The notes: generated from the letters alone by a model not told the origin. DNA of 43,923 nt from Clostridia bacterium (GCA_017431145.1 JAFRLQ010000095.1:1-43923); one strand, 5' to 3'; positions 16,409-24,752 are shown, numbered from the stretch's first letter. Numbers and translations: made by a program.

Positions 16409-18781
16409 ATGATCAGACGCGTCAATGATGTATTCCTGATCTCAACGCGGCATACGGATTACCTGTTCTGGAAAATGGATACGGGGCATCTGGAGCATCT
16501 CTATTACGGCCCTTCCCTTGGATATAGGGAGGACACGCCGGATGAGGTGATCGAACAGGATGCCCGTGCCATGTGCGAAAAGAGAGTGTTCGAAAAAGGG
16601 AATATCATTTCCTATGATCAGGACGCGCACAGAGCGCTCAATCTGGAGGACACCAGACTGGAGGTCTCGACATACGGAAAGGGAGACATTCGCGAGCCCT
16701 TTGCCGTCGTCCGGCATGCGGACGGAAGCTTCACTTCAGATCTTCTGTTCCAGGATGCCAGGATCGAGCAGGGAGGCGGCATGGAAAGCGATCAGCTTCC
16801 GCATGCATACAGTGAAAAGGGAGACGTCCAGATCCTGACGGTCATTCTGAAAGACCGCAGTTATCCGGTGACGATGGAACTGTATTACGCCGTATTTGAG
16901 GAAAGCGACGTGATCACCCGCGGAGCGAGGATCATCAACGACGGTGAGGAACCGGTCCATGTGGAGCGTCTGATGAGCGTTCAGCTGGACCTGGAGCGGG
17001 ACGGCCTTGCGCTGACGATGTTCCGCGGCGCGTGGGTGCGGGAGATGAACCGTGTCACCGCGCCCGTGACCGCGAAGGTCGTGAACGCGTCCTACACGGG
17101 AACGTCCTCGAGCAGAGCGAATCCCTTCGTGATGCTCCACGAAAAAGACGCGACGGAACAGGCGGGCAGATGCTACGCGTTCAACCTTATCTACAGCGGA
17201 AACCATTATGAAGCCGCGGAGGTAAACGGATACCGGAAGACGCGTTTCGTCGCGGGGATCAACCCGGAATCCTTCTGCTGGGTCCTGGGTCCGGGCGAGT
17301 CTCTGGAGGCGCCTGAAGCAGTCATGGCCGTTTCCGACGGCGGTTTCCGGGGCATCAGCTGCATCATGCAGCATTTTGTCAGGGAACACATCGTCCGGGG
17401 CGAGTGGAAATACAAAGAGCGCCCGATCCTGCTCAACAGCTGGGAGGCGGCGTATTTCAAAGTGGACGAGGACAAGATCATCCGGCTGGCACGGGACGCG
17501 AAAAAGGCGGGCGTCGAGCTGATCGTGCTGGATGACGGCTGGTTCGGAAACAGAACGGACGATTTCCGCGCGCTCGGCGACTGGGACGTGGACAAGAGAA
17601 AGTTCCCGTACGGACTGAGCGGACTTTGCAGCAAGATCAACGCGCTGGGAATGGACATGGGACTGTGGGTCGAGCCGGAAATGATCAACACGGACAGCGA
17701 CCTGTACCGCGCGCATCCCGACTGGGCGATGGACATCCCGGACAAACCGCATTCGGAAGGGCGCAACCAGCGGCTTCTGGATCTTTCCAACGGCGAGGTC
17801 GTGGACGCGCTGATCAAAAAGATGACGGAGGTCTTCTCCTCCTGCAATCTGAAGTATGTGAAGTGGGATATGAACCGGATCTTCTCGGACATCTATTCCA
17901 GAGCCCTTCCGGCCGAAAAGCAGGGCGAAGTGGTCCACAGATATCAGCTGGGGTTCTACCGCATGGCCCGGACGCTGACGCAGCGGTTCCCGCAGATCCT
18001 GTTTGAAGGATGCGCGTCCGGCGGAAACCGGTTCGATCTGGGCATGCTGTGCTACTTTCCGCAGATCTGGGCAAGCGACGATACGGACGCGATGTGCCGT
18101 GTCAGGATCCAGGAGGGCTACAGCTACGGCTATCCGATGTCCGCTGTCGCAGCGCACGTTTCGGCATGTCCCAATCACCAGACGCTCCGCGTGACGCCGC
18201 TGTCCACGCGCTTCAATGTCGCCGCGTTCGGTGTTCTGGGATACGAGGTCAATCTGCAGGATCTTTCAAGAGAGGAACGCGACGATGTCGCGATGCAGAT
18301 CGTGCTGTACAAAAAATGGAGAAGCGTTCTTCAGTTCGGCACATTCTACAGGATCAAGGAAGGAAACGAACACCAGTGGATCTGTGTGTCGCCGGACAAA
18401 AAACGGGCAGTTGGACTGCTTCTGCAGGAGATGGTCATGCCCAATTACCAGTATGCGAATTTTCGCGGCGCGGGGCTTGATCCGGGACTGAGATACCGTT
18501 TCCTGAACATTCCGGAGGAAATCGATATCCGTCTCTTCGGAAGCCTGATCAACACGCAGCTTCCGGTGAATATCAGGCAGCGTTCCTTCATGCACAACGC
18601 GATCGCGCAGTTTTACAGAATGGACGGGGAAAGAGAGGATCACACCGTTTCAGGCAGTGTCCTGATGAACGCGGGAGTCAGCCTTCAGCCGGGATTCAGC
18701 GCCACGGGCTTCAACGGAGACGTGCGCTTCTATCAGGATTTCTCGTCCCGGCTTTACTTCATGACGGCGATCGAGGAATAA
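16409..18781 (+). CDS. Alpha-galactosidase, GH36
   Basis: Retaining glycoside hydrolase family 36 enzyme of 790 aa, the usual size for the bacterial tetrameric GH36 type, hydrolysing terminal alpha-1,6-galactose from melibiose, raffinose and stachyose. The N-terminal beta-supersandwich runs to about residue 330. The TIM barrel contains VLDDGWFGNR, LWVEPEMIN, the nucleophile D487 in VKWDMNRIF and the acid/base D557 in WASDDTDA, with CASGGNRFD between them. There is no signal peptide, so it acts on sugars brought in by the upstream GPH permease (27-nt gap, AGGAGGTGACTG-like RBS as GGGAGGTGAC). It ends at a strong bidirectional terminator. Confidence 0.96.
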   Translation: MIRRVNDVFLISTRHTDYLFWKMDTGHLEHLYYGPSLGYREDTPDEVIEQDARAMCEKRVFEKGNIISYDQDAHRALNLEDTRLEVSTYGKGDIREPFAVVRHADGSFTSDLLFQDARIEQGGGMESDQLPHAYSEKGDVQILTVILKDRSYPVTMELYYAVFEESDVITRGARIINDGEEPVHVERLMSVQLDLERDGLALTMFRGAWVREMNRVTAPVTAKVVNASYTGTSSSRANPFVMLHEKDATEQAGRCYAFNLIYSGNHYEAAEVNGYRKTRFVAGINPESFCWVLGPGESLEAPEAVMAVSDGGFRGISCIMQHFVREHIVRGEWKYKERPILLNSWEAAYFKVDEDKIIRLARDAKKAGVELIVLDDGWFGNRTDDFRALGDWDVDKRKFPYGLSGLCSKINALGMDMGLWVEPEMINTDSDLYRAHPDWAMDIPDKPHSEGRNQRLLDLSNGEVVDALIKKMTEVFSSCNLKYVKWDMNRIFSDIYSRALPAEKQGEVVHRYQLGFYRMARTLTQRFPQILFEGCASGGNRFDLGMLCYFPQIWASDDTDAMCRVRIQEGYSYGYPMSAVAAHVSACPNHQTLRVTPLSTRFNVAAFGVLGYEVNLQDLSREERDDVAMQIVLYKKWRSVLQFGTFYRIKEGNEHQWICVSPDKKRAVGLLLQEMVMPNYQYANFRGAGLDPGLRYRFLNIPEEIDIRLFGSLINTQLPVNIRQRSFMHNAIAQFYRMDGEREDHTVSGSVLMNAGVSLQPGFSATGFNGDVRFYQDFSSRLYFMTAIEE

Positions 18782-18795
18782 GAAAAAAGATACGG

Positions 18796-18840
18796 AAAGA
18801 GACATGCCGCAATGAAAAACACTGCGGCATGTCTCTTTTT
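18796..18840. terminator. Bidirectional terminator between alpha-galactosidase and chrA
   Basis: A 16-bp perfect stem, AAAGAGACATGCCGCA (18796-18811) with its complement at 18823-18838, separated by an 11-nt loop and flanked by A-rich and T-rich runs. It serves the two converging transcripts. Confidence 0.92.
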
Positions 18841-18848
18841 CGGGTGAT

Positions 18849-19379
18849 TCAGCGGACGATCAGAAGCCCGAGCGCCGCGCTGATCATAATGACGACCGGA
18901 ATACTGAGCTTGAATTTCCACATCAGAAATCCCGCCGCGGCTGCGATGACGACCGCCTGCCAGCAGAAGGACCATCCGGGAAGGAAATTGGACTGCATCA
19001 GGGTCAGTGCCGTCGCGCAGATGAGTCCCAGACAGACGGGGCGCACGCTGCTCAGAAGATCCGTAATGAAGCGGCTCTTGCGGAAATGCGCGATGAAGAC
19101 CGCCGCGATCAGGCACAGGGACAGGGATGGCACCATGACGCCGAGGGTCGAGACGATACCGCCGAGGACTCCGGCGGTCTTGATCCCCGCGAAGGTCGCG
19201 CAGTTGATCCCGAGAGATCCGGGCGTCATTTCCGCGATCGCGATGATATCGCCGATCTCCTGCTGCGTCATCCAGCCGTGCGTGAGCATCTCCTGGTTGA
19301 TCACGGAGACCATGGACAGTCCGCCGAAGCTGGTGAAGCCGATCTTCATGAAGGAGAGGAAAAGCTGCAGGTAGACCAT
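18849..19379 (-). CDS. chrA: Chromate transporter family protein, second half-subunit
   Basis: One half (176 aa) of a two-protein CHR-family transporter. Several hydrophobic segments, with the family motif KIGFTSFGGLSM at the N-terminus and NCATFAGIKTAG after a 'EMTPGSLGIN' loop. CHR proteins were named for chromate efflux, but for short two-gene pairs in gut anaerobes the physiological anion is unknown. The ATG at 19379 overlaps the stop of the preceding half-subunit (TGATG) and has AGGAGG 7 nt upstream. A GTG one codon earlier and a much longer in-frame extension are less likely. The product is expected to pair with the other half in the membrane. Confidence 0.88.
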   Translation of the reverse strand: MVYLQLFLSFMKIGFTSFGGLSMVSVINQEMLTHGWMTQQEIGDIIAIAEMTPGSLGINCATFAGIKTAGVLGGIVSTLGVMVPSLSLCLIAAVFIAHFRKSRFITDLLSSVRPVCLGLICATALTLMQSNFLPGWSFCWQAVVIAAAAGFLMWKFKLSIPVVIMISAALGLLIVR

Positions 19380-19978
19380 CACTTTTCCTCCTTTCTGTGA
19401 CGGGCGTTCAGGATCAGAACGCCGGCGATTCCGCCGACGAGGATGATCAGCGCACGGGACACATTGGTGAACAAGCACAGGAGAAGCGCCAGCGAGGCGA
19501 AGATCCAGCCGAGCGCGTCCTTCAGCGCGGCTTTTCGAAGACGCAGGATCGCGGAGATGATGATCGGGACCACGGCGGCGCGGACGCCGACCAGCGCGCG
19601 GGCGACGTAGATGTTGTCCGCAAAGACATTATAGGCGTACGTCACGATCATAAGGATCAGAAAAGACGGAAGTGCGATGCCCAATGCGGAAGCAAACGCG
19701 CAAAGCACGCCGCCCATGCTGTAGCCGAACTGCACGGAACAGTTGATGATCATGATCCCGGGCAGCGACTGGGAGATGGACACGTTATCCATCAGCGCCT
19801 CGTTGGTGAGCCATTTTCTTTTTTCCACGAACTCGCGTGTCATCTGCGCGATGATGCTCCAGCCGCCTCCGAACGTGAAAAACCCGATCCGGAAGAAAAA
19901 GAAAAACAAAAGCCACGCCCGACGGAGTTTCTCCGAAGGGCGCAGCTCGTTTTTCTGTGTTTCGATCCGGGCGGGCAT
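19379..19978 (-). CDS. chrA: Chromate transporter family protein, first half-subunit
   Basis: A 199-aa membrane protein, partner of the following CHR half. The family motif FRIGFFTFGGGWSI is near residues 29-42, followed by SISQSLPGIMIINCSVQFGY, equivalent to the 'PGP.....Y..G' CHR signature. About five to six hydrophobic segments are visible; the cytoplasmic tail ends NARHRKEEK. Its ATG lies 1 nt after the stop of the PRPP synthetase gene, so translation is almost certainly coupled to it. The two half-subunits together match the length of a classical fused ChrA. The transported anion is not determined. Confidence 0.88.
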   Translation of the reverse strand: MPARIETQKNELRPSEKLRRAWLLFFFFFRIGFFTFGGGWSIIAQMTREFVEKRKWLTNEALMDNVSISQSLPGIMIINCSVQFGYSMGGVLCAFASALGIALPSFLILMIVTYAYNVFADNIYVARALVGVRAAVVPIIISAILRLRKAALKDALGWIFASLALLLCLFTNVSRALIILVGGIAGVLILNARHRKEEK

Positions 19979-19979
19979 G

Positions 19980-21182
19980 TCAGACTTCCTGGGGACGTTT
20001 GAACCCGTAGCGGTCCATCAGGCGGTTGATGCGGTCCAGAGGATTCAGCAGTGTGGAAAGGGAACGGTCGTGGTTCAGCGTGGCAATGATCAGCGACAGA
20101 TACTTGGACATGTCCACATCCACGTACCAGGGCTGTTTCAGCAGCTCGGGAGAGCGGTAGGTCAGGTTCGTAGAGAAGACATAGTCGAAGATGCCTTCCT
20201 CATGCGCTTGTCTGTACGCTTCCACGCCGTCCGTGAAGAAGGCGTAGGTCACGCTGACGAAGATTCGTGCAGCATTGCGGCGCTTCAGCTCGCGGCAAAG
20301 ATCGATGACGGACTCGCCGCTGGAGATGATGTCGTCCGCGATGAAGATATCCTTGCCTTCCACATCCGCACCGATGTACTCGTGCGCGATGATGGGGTTG
20401 CGACCGTTGATGATGCGCGAATAGTCGCGGCGTTTATAGAACATGCCGACGTCAAGACCGAGGATGGATGCGAAATATACGTTCCGGCTCATGCCGCCCT
20501 CGTCGGGAGAGACGATCATGATGTGGTCTCTGTCGAGCTTCAGATCGGGCACGGTCTTGAAGAGCGCTTTCAGCGTCTGATAGCTGGCTCTTGCGTTCTC
20601 GAAGCTCATGGTCGGCACGGAGTTCTGAACGCGGGGATCGTGCGCGTCGAATGTGATGAAGTTATCCACGCCGAGACGCTGCAGCTCCTGCAGCATGAGC
20701 GCGCAGTCCAGGGACTCGCGGCTGGTGTGGCGGTGCTGCCTTGCCTCGTAGAGCAGGGGCATGATGACGTTGACTCTGCGCGCTTTTCCGGATGTGGCGG
20801 AGATGATGCGCTTGAGGTCGGCGAAATGTTCGTCAGGCGTCATCGGGACGTTTTTTCCGTAAAGGGGATATTCGACGGAATAGTTCCCGATGTCCACAAG
20901 CACAAACAGGTCATATCCGCGGACTGACTGCTTGATGAGTCCTTTTCCCTCGCCGTTTGCAAAACGGGGACAGGAGGCGTCCAGAAGGAACGTGTCGTGA
21001 TCGCGGCCGAGTACGGAGTAAAGATCGTCTTCCTCTGCGGGGCTGTTCGCGCGCCAGGAAAGAAGATAATCGTTGATCCTCTGTCCCATCTCTCTGCTGG
21101 ATTCAAGAGCGATGATGCCAAGAGGGGCGACGGGGAGAGTCATGAGTGGATCAGGCAATGTGTCCAGATGAAATTGCGGCAT
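19980..21182 (-). CDS. prs: Ribose-phosphate pyrophosphokinase, divergent long form
   Basis: PRPP synthetase-family protein of 400 aa, longer than the usual 310-320. It should transfer pyrophosphate from ATP to ribose 5-phosphate. The catalytic flexible-loop motif YKRRDYSR is kept, as is a DAHDPRVQN segment equivalent to the DLH..Q region, and a PRPP-binding loop FIADDIISSGESVID replaces the textbook VDD.IDTGGT. It has an N-terminal extension (PLGIIALESSREMGQRIND...) and a C-terminal extension ending YGFKRPQEV. The start at 21182 has AAGGA 13 nt upstream, which is longer than ideal; an alternative Met at 21143 has no ribosome binding site. Such long forms are usually second copies or the sole Prs in some clostridia; which applies here cannot be judged. 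It is coupled to the chrA pair downstream. Confidence 0.85.
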   Translation of the reverse strand: MPQFHLDTLPDPLMTLPVAPLGIIALESSREMGQRINDYLLSWRANSPAEEDDLYSVLGRDHDTFLLDASCPRFANGEGKGLIKQSVRGYDLFVLVDIGNYSVEYPLYGKNVPMTPDEHFADLKRIISATSGKARRVNVIMPLLYEARQHRHTSRESLDCALMLQELQRLGVDNFITFDAHDPRVQNSVPTMSFENARASYQTLKALFKTVPDLKLDRDHIMIVSPDEGGMSRNVYFASILGLDVGMFYKRRDYSRIINGRNPIIAHEYIGADVEGKDIFIADDIISSGESVIDLCRELKRRNAARIFVSVTYAFFTDGVEAYRQAHEEGIFDYVFSTNLTYRSPELLKQPWYVDVDMSKYLSLIIATLNHDRSLSTLLNPLDRINRLMDRYGFKRPQEV

Positions 21183-21239
21183 GTGTCTGTATACATCCTT
21201 TCATTGTTAGTGGTCATCAGCAGCAGTGCCGGGCACAAG

Positions 21240-21270
21240 AAAAGCAGGTGCACCTCTTACGGGACCTGCA
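21240..21270 (-). terminator. Possible weak terminator between lipoprotein gene and prs
   Basis: Minus strand: GCAGGT (21270-21265) can pair with ACCTGC (21250-21245), followed by TTTTCTT. The lipoprotein stop codon lies inside the hairpin. The 14-nt loop and short stem make it weak, so read-through into prs is plausible. Confidence 0.3.
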
Positions 21271-22186
21271 GTTCCTGCACATCAAGTATATTGTAGTTCT
21301 GGTCGATAAAAGCGACTGTCAGGCCGAGCGGGAAATCGTCAAGATCGCACGTGGCCATGACGTAGGGGTAGGTCTCGACCTGTTCCTCGTCGGCGGGATA
21401 CAGCGGCGACTCCGTGTACAGATAGACGCGGATCAGCTGATCGGTATAGTCCACCTGGGAGATGTTGATCGCGTAGCCTGTCGTGGGACAGGGGCCGAGA
21501 GAGGCAACGATCAGCCCGTCGCTTCCGGAAAGGACGTCGGGAAGATCATTGCTGGTATAAACACGATACACGGCACGATCGCCGTCGTATGCGTAGTTAC
21601 CTGTGTAAAGCTCGTAGTTCACCGGTGTGGAGGAGACTTCCTGGGAAAGCATCTCCGTCGTGATGCCCGCTCTGAGCACGAGAGCCGAGGTCTGCAGCTG
21701 ATCGTCCGCAGGCACCGTGTTCTTGTCCTGCTCCGCAATGTCAAGAAGCGCGAGAAAGACGGGATCCGGCTGATAGAACGAATAACGCATCACGCGCTGG
21801 GAGCCGCGGGCTTCCGCGACCTCCGCCACGATCCAGTCGCGGCTTTCGTCATAATACAGATTCATGACGTCGGTTCCGGCGTTGTTGAGTACGATTTGGT
21901 AATCCGCGCTGGAATGGATGCTGTAGGCGTCATCAGGCTCCTTCAGCGGCGTGCTGTAGGAAAGCGAGCGGATGAACGTGACAGCGCGTTCGTTTTCGAG
22001 ATGCGTCACTGGATCGGTGCCGTTCACGGTCTGGCTGCGGAAATAGATATTGACGGTGCATCCGTCCAGATTGATCCCGTACTTGGCGGCCATCTCGGTG
22101 AAAGGAAGGGGTTTGCCGCAGCCGCCGGCCAGGAGACTGCACCCGAGGAGCGCCAGAATCAGAAGTATGCATTTGATCCGCTTCAT
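21257..22186 (-). CDS. Secreted lipoprotein with PrcB-like C-terminal domain
   Basis: A 309-aa predicted lipoprotein. The N-terminus MKRIKCILLILALLGC followed by SLLAGGC is a lipoprotein signal peptide, with lipidation most likely at C23 (AGGC) or possibly C16 (LLGC). A GerMN-like middle region begins VNIYFRSQTV and includes EAVEARGSQRVMRYSFY-like segments (as EVAEARGSQRV). The C-terminal 110 residues resemble the PrcB_C domain of protease-complex subunits, with the core GPCPTTGYAINISQV and the strand pairs RVYLYTESP and LTVAFID. It acts outside the membrane; its partner and ligand are unknown. The ATG at 22186 has AAAGGAGGAGGG upstream. A consensus -10 lies 36 bases before it. Confidence 0.75.
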   Translation of the reverse strand: MKRIKCILLILALLGCSLLAGGCGKPLPFTEMAAKYGINLDGCTVNIYFRSQTVNGTDPVTHLENERAVTFIRSLSYSTPLKEPDDAYSIHSSADYQIVLNNAGTDVMNLYYDESRDWIVAEVAEARGSQRVMRYSFYQPDPVFLALLDIAEQDKNTVPADDQLQTSALVLRAGITTEMLSQEVSSTPVNYELYTGNYAYDGDRAVYRVYTSNDLPDVLSGSDGLIVASLGPCPTTGYAINISQVDYTDQLIRVYLYTESPLYPADEEQVETYPYVMATCDLDDFPLGLTVAFIDQNYNILDVQELQVP

Positions 22187-22221
22187 GTCTGAACCCTCCT
22201 CCTTTCAAAGTGACATAGTGT

Positions 22222-22251
22222 ATTATACTACAAAACCTGCCGGAGCACCAA
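22222..22251 (-). promoter_or_regulatory. Promoter of the lipoprotein-prs-chrA group
   Basis: Minus strand: -35 TTGGTG (22251-22246), 18-bp spacer, -10 TATAAT (22227-22222). The -10 is consensus and the -35 is partial. Confidence 0.55.
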
Positions 22252-22335
22252 TCCGGTTTGTGTGAATATGAAAAGAAGTTTCGGAAGCGGCGCCGGCAGG
22301 AGTGAAATGTATTGACAGCAGGGAAATCTGTTTTG

Positions 22336-22364
22336 TTGTTTCAGCGTCGCGGATGTATTATAAT
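22336..22364 (+). promoter_or_regulatory. Promoter of pncB
   Basis: -35 TTGTTT (22336-22341), 17-bp spacer, consensus -10 TATAAT (22359-22364). It implies a leader of about 120 nt before the pncB ATG. A consensus TTGACA at 22312 is 41 bp from this -10 and cannot pair with it. The intergenic stretch 22187-22489 holds this promoter, the opposing lipoprotein promoter and the pncB leader hairpins. Confidence 0.6.
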
Positions 22365-22444
22365 TGATACACTAATCTTATAGATAGAAAAGGCTGTACT
22401 GTCCGCAGGGAGCGGACATTTCCGACGAGAAAAGGAGAGGAGGA

Positions 22445-22481
22445 GGAAAACGGTTCTGGCGCGGGACGCCGGCGGTTTTCC
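22445..22481 (+). promoter_or_regulatory. pncB leader hairpin between Shine-Dalgarno and start codon
   Basis: GGAAAAC (22445-22451) pairs with GTTTTCC (22475-22481); an inner stem GGCG/CGCC (22458-22461 with 22467-22470) closes a 5-nt loop. The only strong Shine-Dalgarno tract, AGGAGAGGAGGA (22433-22444), abuts the 5' side. Eight bases (GAAAGAAA) separate the 3' side from the ATG at 22490. A second hairpin, TGTCCGC/GCGGACA, lies upstream at about 22400-22418. Confidence 0.5.
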
Positions 22482-22489
22482 GAAAGAAA

Positions 22490-23956
22490 ATGGAGTATCA
22501 GGGAAAAGCACGCGATACGCTGCAGCGCAACCTGACGATGATGACGGACTTCTACGAGCTGACGATGATGCAGGGATATCTGCGCAACGGACTGGCGGAC
22601 AATATCGGCGTGTTCGATCTGTTCTTCCGCAAACGGGACGACGGGCAGATCATGTACGCGATCATGGCGGGTGTGGAGCAGCTGTGCGAGTATATCGAGA
22701 ACCTTCACTTTGACGAGGATGACATAGAATATCTGAGATCCCAGAACGTGTTTGACGAGGAGTTTCTGACGCGCCTGGCTTCTTTCCGGTTCACTGGGGA
22801 GATTTACGCCATCCCGGAGGGGACGCCCGTGTTTCCGATGGAGCCGCTGGTGCGCGTGCGTGCACCGCTGTTTGAGGCGCAGCTGGTCGAGACGGCGCTT
22901 CTGACGATCATCAATCATCAGACGCTGATCGCGACGAAGGCGAGCCGTGTGGTATACAGCGCAAAGGGCGGCACCGTGATGGAATTCGGCCTTCGCCGCG
23001 CGCAGGGTCCCGACGCGGGCAACTACGGCGCAAGAGCGGCCGTGATCGGCGGATGCTCCTCCACGAGCAACGTGTATACGGGAAAGATGTTCGATGTGCC
23101 GATCAGCGGGACGCACGCCCACGCGTGGGTCATGAGTTTCCCGGACGAACTGACGGCTTTCCGCGCCTATGCGGATACCTTCCCCAATGCGTGCCTGCTG
23201 CTCGTGGATACGTATGACACGCTCAGAAGCGGTGTGCCCAACGCGATTACGGTCTTCCGTGAACTGCGGGAGAAGGGGATCGAGCCAAGAGGCATCCGGC
23301 TGGATTCCGGAGACCTCGCCTATCTGTCCATCGAAGCAAGAAAGATGCTGGATGAAGCCGGATTCCCGGATACGATCATCTGCGCTTCCAGCGATCTTGA
23401 CGAATACGTCATCCAGGACCTTCTGATGCAGGGGGCGAGGATCGACACGTGGGGCGTCGGCACAAAGATGATCACGGGCGACGGCTGTCCCGCACTGGGC
23501 GGCGTCTACAAGCTGTCTGCAGAATACGTGGACGGCGTGGAGGTCCCGAAACTCAAGAAGAGCGAGAACCCCATCAAAGTGACGAACCCCGGTGTAAAGA
23601 AGATCTACAGGATTTTCGACAACGAGACGGGGCGCGCGCTCGCGGATCTGATCACCCGCGACCACGAGACCATTGATACAACGCAGCCGCTTGAGATCTT
23701 CGATCCGATCAACACATGGAAACGAAAGACCATCACCGACTTCCATGTCCGCGAACTGCTCGTGCCGATCTTTATCGACGGCAAGTGCGTATATGAACTG
23801 CCCACGCTGAAAGAGATCTGCGCGTATTCGAAGAAGGAGCTGTCCGCCTTCTGGGATCAGTACCGCAGACTGAACAAACCGCATGTCTACAAGGTAGACC
23901 TGTCGCAGGAACTGTACGATCTGAAACAAGAACTCCTGCACAGGAGCGGGAAATAA
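22490..23956 (+). CDS. pncB: Nicotinate phosphoribosyltransferase
   Basis: NAPRTase of 488 aa, the length of the Gram-positive form, making nicotinate mononucleotide from nicotinate and PRPP (with ATP hydrolysis) in NAD salvage. The family N-terminal signature MMTDFYELTMMQGY is at residues 17-30. The phosphate-accepting histidine region SGTHAHAW is at residues 206-213, and GIRLDSGDLAYLS and WGVGTKMITG are conserved binding loops. No in-frame ATG, GTG or TTG lies between the strong Shine-Dalgarno tract at 22433-22444 and the ATG at 22490, so this start is kept despite the long distance (see leader hairpin). A Met at residue 17 is an alternative. Downstream, a DivIVA-like gene follows after 13 nt. 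Confidence 0.96.
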   Translation: MEYQGKARDTLQRNLTMMTDFYELTMMQGYLRNGLADNIGVFDLFFRKRDDGQIMYAIMAGVEQLCEYIENLHFDEDDIEYLRSQNVFDEEFLTRLASFRFTGEIYAIPEGTPVFPMEPLVRVRAPLFEAQLVETALLTIINHQTLIATKASRVVYSAKGGTVMEFGLRRAQGPDAGNYGARAAVIGGCSSTSNVYTGKMFDVPISGTHAHAWVMSFPDELTAFRAYADTFPNACLLLVDTYDTLRSGVPNAITVFRELREKGIEPRGIRLDSGDLAYLSIEARKMLDEAGFPDTIICASSDLDEYVIQDLLMQGARIDTWGVGTKMITGDGCPALGGVYKLSAEYVDGVEVPKLKKSENPIKVTNPGVKKIYRIFDNETGRALADLITRDHETIDTTQPLEIFDPINTWKRKTITDFHVRELLVPIFIDGKCVYELPTLKEICAYSKKELSAFWDQYRRLNKPHVYKVDLSQELYDLKQELLHRSGK

Positions 23957-23969
23957 CGGGTACCCGGAT

Positions 23970-24716
23970 ATGGCAGCGACATTTCGAAGAGTACTGAACG
24001 GGTACAACCGCAAAGAGGTCGACGAATACATCTCCCAGCTGAGGGAGGAGATGGAGAAACTGCGCGAGAACAGTGACGAGATGAGCCGGCAGATCCATGA
24101 ACAGGGCGAGGAGATCGCCAGGTACAAGGAGCAGGAGCGCTACATCGCGGGAACGCTTCTGGACGCGCAGAACCGCGCAGTCGAGATCGAACAGCGGGCC
24201 CAGGAGAATTACGACCAGTCGATCCTCAAACTTGCCGAGGACAGCAAGGCATGGGAGGCGCGGATCCAGAGCAACAGGGACCGCCTGATCCAGCTGGATC
24301 AGATGCTGGAGGGTTTCCTCAGCAGCGTCCGTTCGGAGCTGACGGCCGCGACGGGATCCGACAAGTGGAAAAACCAGATCGACGAGAACGAGAAGAAGCT
24401 TCTGGAAGAGAAGGAACAGCCCGTGAAGCAGGAAGAGACGGCGGCCGGAACGCCGCAGGCGGGAACGCCCGCCGTGGAGCCGGAGGTCGACGGGGACATC
24501 CACAGCCTGTACTGGAGGCTGAAACACCTGGAGGAAGGCGAGGACGTCCCGCGCCGGAATGTGAATCCCGCGGCGGCAAGGAAGACGGACGAAAAACGGG
24601 ACAGCAAAAAGGCGGCCGGACAGAACGATGAGATCTATATGCCGGCGGCGAACGAGCAGGAAAAACTGACCAGCATCCTGAATGAACTGGGGATCTTCCC
24701 CGAGGATGGGAAATAA
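23970..24716 (+). CDS. DivIVA-domain protein
   Basis: A 248-aa soluble protein with the DivIVA N-terminal module (FRRVLNGYNRKEVDEYISQL, residues 5-24) followed by a long coiled coil to about residue 120 rich in E, Q and R heptads. A low-complexity, charged and proline/alanine-rich linker (about 145-215) follows, and a short conserved-looking C-terminus ends LTSILNELGIFPEDGK. DivIVA/GpsB-family proteins bind curved membranes or scaffold cell-division and wall-synthesis enzymes. This one is too diverged in its C-terminal half to say which. It has no membrane span. Unusual neighbours (pncB before, prmA after) suggest simple co-transcription rather than a shared pathway. Confidence 0.82.
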   Translation: MAATFRRVLNGYNRKEVDEYISQLREEMEKLRENSDEMSRQIHEQGEEIARYKEQERYIAGTLLDAQNRAVEIEQRAQENYDQSILKLAEDSKAWEARIQSNRDRLIQLDQMLEGFLSSVRSELTAATGSDKWKNQIDENEKKLLEEKEQPVKQEETAAGTPQAGTPAVEPEVDGDIHSLYWRLKHLEEGEDVPRRNVNPAAARKTDEKRDSKKAAGQNDEIYMPAANEQEKLTSILNELGIFPEDGK

Positions 24717-24726
24717 CAGAAAAATT

Positions 24727-24752
24727 GCGCCACCGATGCGGCGGCGCGTTTT
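24727..24752 (+). terminator. Possible weak terminator after the DivIVA-like gene
   Basis: GCGCC-A-CCG / CGG-C-GGCGC stem (24727-24747) with an A-C mismatch and ATG loop, followed by G and four Ts. It could partly end the pncB transcript before prmA. Confidence 0.35.

Noticed and set aside
22312-22317. Consensus TTGACA upstream of pncB as the -35 box
   Set aside because: It is 41 bp from the TATAAT at 22359. The hexamer at 22336 has the right 17-bp spacing, so TTGACA is not paired with that -10.
22358-24127. 589-codon open frame antisense to pncB
   Set aside because: It covers pncB and its leader and has no ribosome binding site or domain. It is a shadow of pncB.
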